Shown here in pieces: positions 34,827 through 46,265 of a stretch of DNA of 64,000 nucleotides. Position 1 is the first letter of the stretch. Each line of letters begins with the position of its first letter. This DNA comes from Paramacrobiotus metropolitanus (taxonomy: Eukaryota > Tardigrada > Eutardigrada > Parachela > Macrobiotidae): assembly GCF_019649055.1 (NCBI RefSeq), contig NW_026570302.1:62001-126000 (forward strand). Direction: 5' to 3'. Both the position numbers and the translations under genes were made by a program. The notes beneath the pieces are model-generated. The model was not told where the DNA came from, did no database searches, and was given only the letters and a program-made list of their open reading frames with translations.

Positions 34827-36794
34827 TCACAACATTTTTGGTTTACGCACCTTCATGGCCGCACCCACACCGAATTTATCAAACAGCGACGTGTCATGCC
34901 CGTACAGGGACGGCAGTTCAAAGTACGTGGTCGGCGTCCCGTTCTCCAGGAGCTCATGCGCCACTTCCCGTTGCTGCCAGACGGGAAACAGTGCATCACT
35001 AGTTATCCCGACGATCAGGACAGGTACCGTAATGCGTGCCATCTCGTCCTTAGTCAACCCGAACAAATCCATAGCTTTTGACAGGTATAACAGCGTATTT
35101 GGATCTAAGATTCCGGCGCTCTTGCGACCCTGGTGCTCCAGGTATTGTTCCACCATGAAGGTTGGGTGCAGACCGATGGTGACGTCTTCGATGGTCTTGC
35201 GGCCGAAACGCTGCCGCCATTCTGGTCCGCTGCGATAGCTAATGGTGGCGATCTCGCGGGCTAATTGCATGCCGCTGACAGGAAGCGGTCCCCCTAAAAT
35301 AAAGCGCCGGTTTTGCTGTGTCGGTTCATGCGCAATGTAGCGTACAATGTGGACAAAAAGGTGAAAAGCGGCCAGTCGCTGCTCGGTTCGAAAATTGGAT
35401 GGTAGAGTACACAAATTGTGAACAGGAACGCATCGAATGTGCCTTAATCGCCGATACTGGGTTCGAAAGGAGCACTTGTTTGCGCTATTTGCGCGTTAAA
35501 ACGTAGCGTCAACTTTTGTTAGACCTGCATTGTACTCGTAGTTCACTTCGGAAAAACGCAGCAGTGAAAATGGTAAAAACGTAAATTCGCTACATATCTT
35601 CAACGGTAAAATTTCTTAGAATTTACTCTTTGCAGGGCATATACTCACCAGGAGCCTCCACTAGTGTGTGCCAGTGCACTACGATTCTGACTTGGGTGAA
35701 CAATCCCTGCAGCTGCTGCGTACTGAAAGGGCCTATCTTGCTTTCGCATTTCTTGGATCGGTTTTTATCACGGAGTGTAAAGTTCAGGAAAATATTTCGT
35801 TTTCTTCACGTGATTATTAGCGCGTAACGTGCTACAAAGTACCTACTGAATCAACTGATTTTGTGCTGATTCAAAGCGTACGTAATACTACGTATGCTGT
35901 AAACGTGCAGTTTCGTCAGTGCAATACAACGATGCGAACGCAGGTTTCGGAGTATGAGTAAAAAATGACAAAATCGGCATTATTGTGTGACTGAAATGGG
36001 TGTGGTCTTTGCGATTAAAATTCTGGCACTCCATGTATGCGGAATAATGCTGAATTGTACGGTACATTTAACCAAAGGTCACTTTTCAGTTAAATCTGTT
36101 TTTGTGTGCTACCAGTTGCAACTAAGCCATACCATAATAACATCCATCCTTCCAGTTCGGATCCAGCATCACCGCCTTCCGCTGTGTATGATTACAAGCG
36201 ATACTCGTGGGCGATGATTCCCGGCACGCAGATATACTAATCAGCCGGTCCATGCGGTCAGCAAACAGCGCACCCGCCTGCAGCGCACATTCCCCCCAAC
36301 GACGCCCCCACAAACGCATACAGTTTCTTGATCCCCAGATGATCCAGCAGATGGAACTGGATGCGCACCAGATCGCTGATACTCAACACCGGGAAGCTCG
36401 TCGCATACGGTTGCCCGGAGGCTGGGTCGACGCTAGACGGACCGGTGGAGCCGAAGCAGCTGCCGAGATGGTTAGCACACACCACAAAGTACTTGTTGGT
36501 GTCGATGATACTGTCTGGTCCGACAAATTCCTGCCACCATCCCGGTGCCGGGTTCGTGGGGTTACTGCGGGCGTGGGAACTAAGCGAGACACCGCTGAAG
36601 AGCAGTAAAGCGTTGAAGCGGTTGGGATTGAGTTCGCCCCAGGTTTCGTACGCGACTTGCAGATGGGGTAAGACGGCGTTGTTGTGGAAGAAGTGGAATG
36701 GTTCGGTATGCTGGTAGATCTGACATTTCACTGATGCAGGCTCGCTGATTAGTGCCATTCTGTTCTTCTCGTATATGACGTGTATGTAACACAA
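34827..36794 (-). pseudogene. Homoserine O-acetyltransferase (MetX/Met2-like), frameshifted
   Basis: This alpha/beta-hydrolase-fold enzyme acetylates homoserine for methionine synthesis in bacteria, fungi and plants' relatives; animals normally lack the pathway. Exon 1 runs from an ATG at 36758 (or 36794) to 36133, exon 2 from 35293 to 34827; the donor, acceptor (ttattttag) and phase (1) fit. Family segments visible are VAYETWGELN, NALLLFSGVS, HLGSCFGSTGPSS, the nucleophile elbow GASLGGM (Ser codon 36303-36301), IATISYRSGPEW, VPVLIVGITSDALFP (acid) and YGHDTSLF (His), so the whole triad is present. The total is about 363 residues, near normal. At about 36282-36288 the frame shifts (2 bases lost or 1 gained): GASLGGMC ends one frame and LQAGALFADRM resumes in another. 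The intron shows it is in the host nuclear genome. The remaining sequence is well preserved, so the lesion is recent or an error. Confidence 0.85.
35294..36132 (-). other. Intron of MetX-like gene
   Basis: 839 bases, GT donor at 36132-36131 and AG acceptor at 35295-35294. No inserted gene is seen. Confidence 0.75.
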
Positions 36795-38182
36795 ATGATA
36801 ACGATTTATGTACGAGCCAGTAGGTCTATCGGTGCAGGTGTACTGGTTGCAAGATGCACGGAGGAATTAAAATTTAAACCGGTGATAATATGTTTAATAT
36901 CAGCACTATTTTTTAAAATATAACAGAATAAAAAGATCTAGAGATTCCAGTAGAAAATTGCACCGACGTGTGAGCGCGCAGTTGCGCTTGTCGTTGGACT
37001 TAACTACAAATATGTACAGACAGTTTGATTTTGAAGACTGGAAGCACTGATAAGCTGATTGGTGTTATCTGACTGTAAAGCGGCCGGATAAAGACAATCG
37101 ATTACATTCTTTTGACAGTATGCGATAATTTACTCGGGTTGATTATGTATGCCGTTTTTAAAGATTTATTCGAGAAACGCCGACATGGTTTTGGGACACA
37201 TGGCCAGGCTCGGCCGCGGAGTCTTGTGGAAAACGTCAGAACATGCTTGGCCATCGGAAGGAGCGTATAATTATGTGTTATCCGAGCAGTGCCACCTGGT
37301 GCGGGCCAGGTGACCTCCGCATTCGTGGTCAGGGAGTTGGAGACACCTGATTCGTGGCCAGAATGTTGGCCATCAGTTTTCTCATACCGGCGGCTAGTTA
37401 TTGATGTCCCGTGTCAAAAAGAAAGCAGCTCTTTCCGGCGTTTCTCTCGTATTGTTAAAACAAGTTAGCAAGCAAACGCTAACTTCAATATTTCACCTGG
37501 AAGTTGGGCTTCCCTTTTAGAACGATTACTGAAGTTACAGCAAGTTCAGAAAATTACGCAGTTTTTTTGACTAGAAGAGCATTATACGAGGTTTTTTTAT
37601 TAAATGCCAGATTTTCTGTTTCATTAAAAATAAACATGAGTAAATTTGCACTGAAACAAAATGCCAGCGCAAAACCGGGTGCAACGGCTAGTCGGCAACG
37701 CAAAAGTACGAGTAAACGTCAGGTACAAATCAAGCTTGATGGCCGCTGTCAGCGTTTGCACAGCGAAAGCAAGATGTAGATGTTGTAGAAAGTGGATTAA
37801 TGATCAGGCACAGCATAACATAAAGCAATAAAAGTAGCGAGCATGAACAATCGTGAATGTTTATAAGTTTGTAGGAGGAACGTTTTGATCATAGGACGTG
37901 GTAGTAGAAAGGGAAACATCACAGTGACAAATTGTTGTTAAACTGTTTATGTTATCTATTAAACTGCTTTTGTTCTTCGCTGCATACAATTACAAGGTAG
38001 CCTCGCGCATCCGCGCTCGGCACTTAAGTACTGGATAGCATTGGCTTTGTTTTGGAAAGGTCATTACGTATAAATAGAAGTACTATATAAAGGAAATAGA
38101 CTAAGATTGAAATCGGATCTACGCTTTCGAAATAGTGTTTTATAAGGCGTATTAACGTCCTAAAGTTTTAATTTTTTACGCT
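36795..38182. other. Intergenic, no gene seen
   Basis: Contains the reversed R4 end at 37985-38065. A 91-codon plus frame at 37504-37779 has a basic Ser/Lys/Arg/Gln-rich tail from an internal Met at 37636 (MSKFALKQNASAKPG...). I do not recognise it. Confidence 0.35.
37985..38065 (-). repeat. Dispersed repeat family R4, reversed 3' fragment
   Basis: 'acaaggtagcctcgcgcatc' followed by 'cgcgctcggca' and 'ggaaaggtca' is the reverse complement of the R4 end at 23215-23265. Confidence 0.65.
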
Positions 38183-38585
38183 CCGATGTTCTGACGTTCT
38201 GATGTTTCACGTTCGGATTTTCTAACATTCTGACCTTCTGACGTTCTTAAGTTCTGACGTTCTTACTTTCTGACGTTTTTTCACTTTTCACAATCTGACA
38301 CCCTGATGTTCTGACGTTCTAACGTTCTGACGTTCTGATATTCTGGCGTTCTGAACTTCCGACGTTCTGACGTTTTTAGTTTTTTACGTTCTGACCTTCT
38401 GGCGTTCTAATGTTCTGACGTTCTAACGTTCTGATATTCTGACATTCTGATATTCAGACGTTCTGAATTTCTGACTTTTTTGATTTTTCACGTTCAGACG
38501 TTATTAATTTTTCACGTTCGGATTACCTGACGTTCTGTCTTTTGGCGTCCTGACTTCTGATGTTTTTACGTTCTGACGTATAGAT
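38183..38585 (+). repeat. GACGTTCT minisatellite, about 400 bp
   Basis: About 40 imperfect copies of a 10-base unit 'ttctgacgtt' with variants (ttctgatgtt, ttctaacgtt, ttttcacgttc). There is strong strand asymmetry: the plus strand has C, T and G but few A. Confidence 0.9.
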
Positions 38586-38854
38586 ATTGTGTAGGCGGCA
38601 TACTGGGCAATGTACTTTACCTTTTATGGAAGTTTACGTAATTTGCTGCTCACATAACAATTTTTCATCTACAATCTACATTAAAAAAGAAGTATTTATG
38701 TATCCGTTATAGTCTCCGTGGTTACAGTCATTGTGTTATGGGCTTTTTATAACTGTGCAGTGAATACAGTACTTACTTTTCCGAGTGCTCTTTACGTTTC
38801 CTATACTTAAGACCTGGTGAAACCATCTTCTAACCACTGGGTAATAAAAACAAA

Positions 38855-38985
38855 CAAAAATCTATTGGCACACCTATGGAAAATACGGAATTTTTTAAGA
38901 CCAAGCTGGACTTAAACTGACCACGCGTTGACGAGCCTATTAAAACGGCGCATAAATACGCTTTGGTCGGTAAGCTTGTATGAAT
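38855..38985 (-). repeat. Dispersed repeat family R3, copy 3 (reversed)
   Basis: Reverse complement order of the R3 blocks: 'ctatggaaaat', 'aagaccaagct', 'aaactgaccacgcgtt', 'cattaaaac..cgcataaa' and 'ggtcggtaagctt'. Confidence 0.65.
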
Positions 38986-39061
38986 AAATAAATATATATA
39001 AAGATAAACTATTTTGCTGTGCGTATTCAGGAGTAAATTGTGTATTGCATTCAGTAATTGA

Positions 39062-39618
39062 TTGTTGCGCGCAGTTTGCGCGGAATCTATTAGAAAGTTT
39101 CGTAGTGATTACATGAAATACACTGATTTGTTGCTGAAGGAAACCACTTTCTCCCAGTATCCTGCAGCGGCTTCCTATATGTTTCAATATTTATTGGAAC
39201 GCCCGCGGCAAAAATATTATTCATGTGACTATATTCGGGCTTTTCTGCTGCTGCTAGAAACCATGCAATAATTTTATTACGCTGCGCAATATGTATGGCG
39301 ACCGCAGTTCAATAAATGCAGTACAGTCCAACGAAACATCATTCTATCATTGTTCTTAACAAAATGCAAGGAGCCAATAGTGTGTACAGTATTTATTATT
39401 TAATCCTCTTTTTAAAATTCCCCAGGCAAACAAACAGATCTGAAAAAATCTGCAAAGCATTCAGAATGAGTTTCGGACGTCAAAATTATTACGGAGCACT
39501 ACTGCATATCGGTAATTACAGCATCCGTAGTCGTATGGGTGTGTCTGGGACCGGCGCGAAGATTGTAGCGAATAAGAAATCTATAACCTTTTGGGCGATC
39601 CCAGAAGAAGAGCGTTAG
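39062..39618 (+). other. Two adjacent small open frames, coding status unclear
   Basis: Frame 39062-39271 (69 codons) begins MLRAVCAESIRKF and ends in a hydrophobic segment. Frame 39316-39618 (100 codons) has the composed-looking C-terminus FGRQNYYGALLHIGNYSIRS followed by RMGVSGTGAKIV. I recognise neither and cannot join them with a convincing intron. Confidence 0.2.
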
Positions 39619-41634
39619 ACGCGATAAACCGGGATTAACCGGACGGCGACGTAATCATACGCACGTCAGCCATGTGCTCTGTCTCGCTTCGATAATACTG
39701 TATGTACTGTATTTTGCCACTTAACGGGGGTGGGCTAAAATGGTACTTCTATGCTTGGAAAGAATACTTTTGCCATTGTCCTATGTGGTATCTCATGTGT
39801 AAGCTGCCGTAAGATGCACCTACGTTTTTTTGTTTTTCTTGCCATTTAACATTTTAACTAAGGAAACTAGAATATTTGCGGGTCTGCCTAGTACTCCTTA
39901 CAATTTTAGTTTTTATTGAAAGATGGTACTGTACGATGTAAGGTTAAAGTATTAGAAATTGTACTTATGTACTGTATTACTAGCCTGTCACTAAATGAGC
40001 GGTATCGGTGAATTAGCAACCAAAACAAGCGCACATCACCTTATTTTTTCAGCTGCAAAATAACATAATTTCCTGTATAACTTCCTGTATTGTCTTGGGA
40101 ATTGTTTTATCAGTTCATCATACATTAATTTTCATCACCGAAAGTAATAAGAACCTAACGTATTGCACGAAATGAATAACGAGCGGCTTATTGATATCAG
40201 AGGACAGGGAACCAGTTCACAGGTTTGCACTCTGACAATCCCAATAAGGTAGCGATACAAAGTAGAAGTACTTATTGTAGCCATTTTTTGCTTCGATAAA
40301 TGCTAAATGTAGATAAATGCGATTGCCCAAAATGCTTCGATAACACGAGTAAGTATTGTGTCACAGGGTAATCGTATTTACAGTTACATTAAGTATTGTG
40401 TTTCAGGCTAGCAGGTTTTTCTGGATAGCCGGCATCATTGCGGTGATTGCAGCATGTATTGTGTTTGTGCGCTGGATATGGCGGTAGCTCAGCTAAGGAA
40501 GTGGCGTGCACCTACTCGCTTGTGTCACGCTTGTGCGCAAAGGTGAAAAGGAACCGATCATTGTAGTGCTTACTCGGAAACGTCATGGTGATCTCTGCCT
40601 TCAGCCATGCAACGGCACCGCCCAGACTTTTGCTTTTTTGTGTCCTCGTGGCAAACATGTGAATTATAACATGGATTATGGCACAGCACACAACGAGTAA
40701 ATTGTAATGGCGAGGCCCGTCTAGGGTGCTCTACCATTTCGGTACACGGTCATTTCGGCGTAAAATCTAAATTAAAATATGTAAGAAATTTATAGAAATA
40801 AGTAGTCTAAGAAATTCAATAAACCTAAGGAAGCCCAGAACGCCAGGAACAGCATAAGAAAAAAAAGGAATAAAAAACCGAAAAGCAAAAAATAAGAAAC
40901 CGAAAAACCCTAAAGAATCCAAGAAACGTAAATGGCAATAACATTAGGGATAAAGTATTTTTTAAAAATATTTCAATGAAATAATTTTGATAAAATGCAA
41001 ACAAAATTAGCTTTTTGAGAAACAAAAGCATGCCGAAATTTCCGATGCGAAATTGGTCCAACACGATTGTGAAAAGAATAAAATTAATAAGAAGGCGCAC
41101 AAAATTCGTGTCTGTCGAACAGATTACGGCTGCGACGGGGCGTAGCTTAGCAACGTAAAAAATTCACGCTCTAACTGTGCAGTGCTGCTGATGAGTGATG
41201 ACAATAATTTTACGACTCTTCTCCGAAAAATTTTACTATCTAAGTTACGCGACTCGACAGAACCGTCAATTTTACGCCGACTTTTTGTAAAACAAAAGAA
41301 CTACGTACCGGTACGAGTGCACCTAGCTGCCCGTGATAGCGCTATGAGCTGGAGCTGATATTACATTTTAGCTACAGACACAGACTCACTCAGTGGTCAC
41401 AGTTTTCACAATGATTTGTTCGCAGAGCGTTTCCTACCTAATCAGCACAATGAGTCATTAAAAAATAATAATTAATTGGCATCAATCTGGATCCACCGCT
41501 CTTGGGAATCTGTCTCCAACTGGTTCGCACCTGTCATAATTGGACGCAGCCTGACTGTCACACTGCGCCCGGTACGTCGCGATTTGTTATGCGAAACGGT
41601 TTATTTCTTGGTCGATGCTGTGTGCACGGGAAAA
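39619..41634. other. No gene seen
   Basis: AT-rich intergenic DNA. A small minus frame at 40825-41100 is Phe/Leu-rich only because of AT bias. Confidence 0.45.
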
Positions 41635-42034
41635 CACGGGTGTTGGCTGCGTGCACGGCATTTTAAATGTGAGTTTATTTTACGTTTACGTATTGGCTGT
41701 TTGTTGTGTTTCAAAGTGTTTTTGCTGTTCTCGTTTTCACTGCTTTTAAAACATGGTAAATGCAAAGTTGCGTTTCGGCATTCTCAAACTCCTCCTCACA
41801 GATCTTTATTTCTACAAAATCCTTATCCAGCATGATGACTTCCGTCGTAAATGTTGCTGCCCATAAGCGATTTTAAACTGCCGATTACATGGTTTCCTAG
41901 GTTTGCGAAATAAATGCACATAAAAAAGTTTAAATAGTAATAAATAAAAATTTAAATACATGTAAATAAAAAAAATTTCCAGTGCACGGAGCCAACAAGG
42001 TTTCTAAACTCCGTGCGCACAGCCAACACCCGTG
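41635..42034. repeat. GC-rich inverted repeats 350 bp apart
   Basis: Arms at 41635-41658 and 42011-42034 ('ccgtgc..cagccaacacccgtg') pair at 22 of 24 positions. A related motif 'cccgtgcacgcagcc(a/g)taat' follows at 42052-42071 and again at 43876-43895, so the motif is dispersed. Confidence 0.6.
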
Positions 42035-42071
42035 CGGACCCAAAATGCTTACCCGTGCACGCAGCCATAAT

Positions 42072-44150
42072 GCTATATCTTACTTTATCAGTTATGTCGT
42101 GTGTCCCGTGGATGTGGCACTTGTAAAATGCAACTTTTGGTGGCGCTAGCCGGCTAACACGTGGCCAGTTATGTTTAATGAGCATCGTTAGTTTAATATG
42201 TGACAAGTCATGTGGCTGTTGCATTTATATTCGTTTTTATTTATTTCGCTTAATTAACTAGATTTGCACGCACGCCCGTATTCAGAAATAGCTGCAGATA
42301 TTTTGTTTCGCGGCTCAGCGTTTTTTCAACGCGGCTTCCTGCGCTGCTTGCTTAGGCGCGGTTTTAATAACAAGGGTACTGGCTCGTTGCTACCCGTGAC
42401 CTTTAGCCCAACAGGAAGGTCTAGCTTTCGAGTGTGTTACACTGGTTTTATCCCCGAGCCGCGTCGCTCTCGTTCTTCTCTGTGGATCTCCGAGAATACA
42501 AGTACGAGTACAATGGATCTCAGAGAATACAAGTAGTGCAGAGCTGTATCCTCTTTTAGAAACCTCTTGCTCCGCCTGACAAAAAATCTTGATGTGTGAA
42601 GCGCTCATACTCGTCTTGAAATGGCACATATTTCTTGAAAGAACTAAACTGTTTTCTTTCTTCCATTGCAAAAATATTACAGAAATTTCCGTCTTCAAAC
42701 CTCTTAGTACTGCACTGACAAGCATTAGCAATTTACATAGTGCGTACTAATAAACTATGTACAAGCTGAGCTCGGATGAATATTGGCTTACGACTGGGTA
42801 AATAAATTAGTTTAACATTCATAAGTTGCAGTGTATGTATTCGAGGAAACAGTAGCAGTTATGATTTTGTTTGAAAACAACTGGATTTTGTATAAGACAG
42901 AAACCCGCGTTCAGTTTATCAACAGGAAATGTTCTGCGGGAAAACAGTTTCTTATTGTTGGCAGGAATGTTTTGCGGTCAGTTTCCGGTTGGATCAGCTG
43001 AAGTTTTCCTTTTTTGTTGTTGTTTGGCTTGGTGACTCGCCAGCCTACGTTTACTAATATTGCCGGTTACGTTAGCATTTTGCACTTCTTCTGAGTCTAT
43101 AAGGCCAGTTTCTAATGCCCCGTTCTTTCTAATACGTCCTACTACAGCCGGATAGAGTCCACCATTGTTGTAACTGGTGTGGATAAGCTTGTGAAAGAAA
43201 ACAATCTTTTTCTCATAGAGGGTTGAGATGAAGATGGTAGCCTTTAAAGATAATTAATTTAGTTTATGTAATTTTCACGTTTTGCTGTTTAAGAAAATGC
43301 AATTTACGGCTTACAAGGTGCCCCATAAAATCAATTCGATTGGGTACGGCCTGCGAGCAGTCCCACACTTTTAGCGTGCGAAAAGCTCGCTCCCCGTTCT
43401 TTTGTTTTCTTCTGCTCGTCTAATTATCCGACACTCTCAAGCAAGGTCGTGTAATCTGAGTAAATAGTAGTGTTCAGTAAAACATTGTACCGTTAGCTAA
43501 TACTGTTAGATTGTAAATTTTGCGGCCGCAAAATATTATTCCTGACATCAGCCTTGCTAACACTTGTCCTATTTTCCTTAAAATAACTGGCTTTCATAAT
43601 AAATTTGCAACGGATTTGGTTGTTTACGCTTCAGATCGGAATGCTCATGAGCTTGTGATAGAGGCGTGATCGTTTCGACATCAACTTGATTTTCAATTGC
43701 CGACTCAATAAGTGTCTTTGTTTTTGCATAAAACTGCACACGTACTGATGCTGCTTTCGGAAGTTAGGCTTCAGTTCACTGGCGTCATAGAATTTCATTC
43801 GATAAGTCTACAGAAGCAAAATGACTGTTAATAATAAAATTTTTTAAATACATAAATTTAAAATTGAATAAGTTTCCCGTGCACGCAGCCGTAATAACAA
43901 ATTATTTTCATGTGCCATAGCCGATGGGCGTGGCCAAAATAAAACTTAGAAGTAGTAAGGTCCTTCACTGCGCTGTAGCCTATGGACAGGGCACTTCATT
44001 ATATGTACAGTATATTTTAACTGAACAACATGTACGGGGCAGTTTACTAATTCAGAATTTTATCTGCGATGCAGCACTAATGCTCGCTTATTGTAATGAT
44101 TATTGTGTGTTCACCGGAGATGGTACAGTTTACCCAGCAGACTAAGGTTG
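42072..44150. other. No gene seen
   Basis: Intergenic. A 'gagaatacaagtacgagtac / gagaatacaagtag' short duplication lies near 42490-42540. Open frames here are not convincing. Confidence 0.4.
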
Positions 44151-44335
44151 TGGATATCCAACACTAAGGCCATGGATATAAGATATATCCATGGATATAT
44201 CCTCATTTTTGTATCCAATATCCATATCCTCAAATATCCGCAGACCGCAAAATATTAGGGCGAAGGGCTTGGATATGGATATATCAGGATAGGATATTGG
44301 ATATGGATACAGTTTGGATATTGAATATGCAACAT
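44151..44335. repeat. GGATAT/ATATCC-rich palindromic simple repeat
   Basis: Clusters of 'ggatatgg', 'atatccat' and 'catggatatatcc' occur in both orientations, so long stretches can fold back on themselves. Confidence 0.75.
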
Positions 44336-44788
44336 CCTTACAGCAGACGCTTCAACTTGTTTCTGCGGAGTTAGACCGGTATGCGCATATTACTGCGATC
44401 TTGTAATAGTTGAAAAACTGCTAACAAAAAGTCAAAATCCGAACCATGGAGCAGGTAAGGATCCATTTCTACTTAAAAAAGCAAGTGTAAACTGTACCAT
44501 CTCCGAAATGGTGAGTAATGACTAACTAGACTAAAACAGCACAGATAAAAAGTTTGAACGAGCCAAGTTAAATTGGCCTCGTGCTGTCGTAAAGATTGTT
44601 CGAAGGCGGTACAACGTATCATGCGGCGCATTGCCCAAAGGCTAAGGAACAGTGTAGAATTTACTTTTAATTTCAAATTTTGTTCCGGTTGCACTCTTTT
44701 GGCCATGCTAGATGAAAACGGCTTTTTATGCTTATTCCCGTGTTCATTTATCCCCCTGTAAAATATGAGTTTTCTAAATTTACAGCCG

Positions 44789-44839
44789 GTGACATACATA
44801 TGTATGTCACATACATATGTATGTGACATACATATGTAG
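44789..44839. repeat. Tandem perfect palindromes (TACATATGTA)
   Basis: 'gtgacatacatatgtatgtc' plus 'ac' (44789-44810) is a perfect 22-bp palindrome. The same motif repeats about every 19-20 bases to 44839, giving several alternative hairpins. Confidence 0.85.
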
Positions 44840-45300
44840 TTAAGCACATGCTTAACTATTGTGCTATGTGTATTTGCGGTTTCTTGACTTAACCACAGTT
44901 ATTCGGTTATTTGAATACTCCTTCTGGAAATCCTTGCAGGAACATTTTATTTAAGCTTTTCTGGAAATGCTTATTGAGCAATTTTATGACCGAACTCGAT
45001 GCAAAGCGCTTTGCGGCACATTCTGGTCCACAGGAAGCTGGATGTATTGCACTGGCAATGGGGTATGCAGATGTCGCCCAGTCAGAAGTCGACAGTTTTA
45101 GTACAACATCATCCGATATTTCGGTATCAAATTTAACTTCTTCGTGCTATTAGTTTTTTTCGACGCAGTCAGTGCAAAAATTTGATACATATCGAAGCAG
45201 CCTACGTAATGGTCAATGGTCATGACTTTTTCGGGTTACGGAAAACTCTTTTGGCTTACGGAAAACTTTAAGGCTCCAGATGAGTTCAGTCTGCTTTCTT
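44840..45300. other. No gene seen
   Basis: Intergenic. The 80-codon plus frame at 44911-45153 is unrecognised. Confidence 0.35.
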
Positions 45301-45436
45301 CAGAGCAGCAGCAAATTTGTGTATGTGTCTTGAAGTACAAAAAAATTCTGTAACCGGCAAAACCATCAAGACGGACAAACTTTCCGCTGTTCTTGGATCA
45401 CGAAAATTTGAATCCATAGTTATAATTCTTGCCGAT

Positions 45437-46265
45437 CTATCTGTATCTGCCGGCATCCACTTCTACGAATGTTTGCCAGACCGTGTCCTGTTCACGCACT
45501 TTAGCGATGTCGGAGTACTCGAAAAATCCGACGGGGTGTGGACGTACAGTAGTTCCACTTGCGCACCAGCCAACCATTATCCAGATAGTACGGAATCCAT
45601 AAAGGTTGCAGCGGTCGCTCTGCAAGAGCCCGCAAATACAACGCCGGTTTTACTCCCGCGTCTGGGACATCCTTAAACCGCAGATATCGTGTGACTACTG
45701 GTGGACCGGACACAAAGTTCTCCATCATGTAAAACCCGGCTTGGAATGCATCCAGTGGACCGCCACGGTGTTGGCATCAGAATTCACAAGGAAATCTTAA
45801 CCGCGTATGTCCTGTAGGTATCCTAGGCACCATTGGCCACCTCGCGCTGCACCAGCACCGTATTGCCGTAGTTGGTTTCCCTTGCACTCGACCACATCTC
45901 GCGAAAGAAGCGTAATGTTGCGCTCATGGTACTGAGAAGACAGCGGAGTTGGTTGAAGGTAAATCGTACCAACACATACGCGACAGCAGAAGTGAGCACT
46001 CACGATAGATGATACTTGATAGCACACTGAGTACGACTCACTCGATGCAATGCAGCTGTGCAAATTGCTAACACAGCAGACTCACCAGGAAAATGCGGCC
46101 CTGCCCCTGAAGTCAAATGCGTGTTGCCATGGACCGGAAGGACGAAGTTGACGGTGGCGCAAATTGTGAATGCGTTCTAGCGTCAGTACTTCGCGGTCGG
46201 GATTAAACGTGCCGGATACGACAGATGCGATATCATCTTCGGATTCCATGCCGCCGCAAACTGGT
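45437..46265 (-). pseudogene. Unknown-family gene, copy 2, mosaic and disrupted
   Basis: Reading down the minus strand: an A-type start (SEDDIASVVSGTFNPDREVL, then GPWQHAFDFRGRAAF) at about 46265-46092 ends at a donor-like gtgagt. B-type DNA like copy 1 follows, including its 5' flank and MSATLRFFREMWSSARETNY (ATG about 45927), broken by TAG and small deletions. A-type sequence then resumes (MMENFVSGPPVVTRYLRFKD, then LQPLWIPYYLDNGWL) to about 45500. Copy 3 at 49.3 kb runs through the A region without B. So this locus looks like an A-type gene with a B-type piece of about 320 bp inside it. It is not functional as it stands. The family is unknown to me. Confidence 0.55.

Noticed and set aside
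36207-36717. Plus-strand frames opposite the MetX-like exon
   Set aside because: Antisense shadows of a well-supported minus-strand exon.
34827-36794. Bacterial contamination as the source of the MetX-like gene
   Set aside because: It has a phase-consistent spliceosomal intron and is embedded in the same repeat-rich eukaryotic sequence as its neighbours.
38183-38585. CRISPR-like array
   Set aside because: Units are about 10 bp, imperfect and contiguous, without unique spacers, in a eukaryotic genome.
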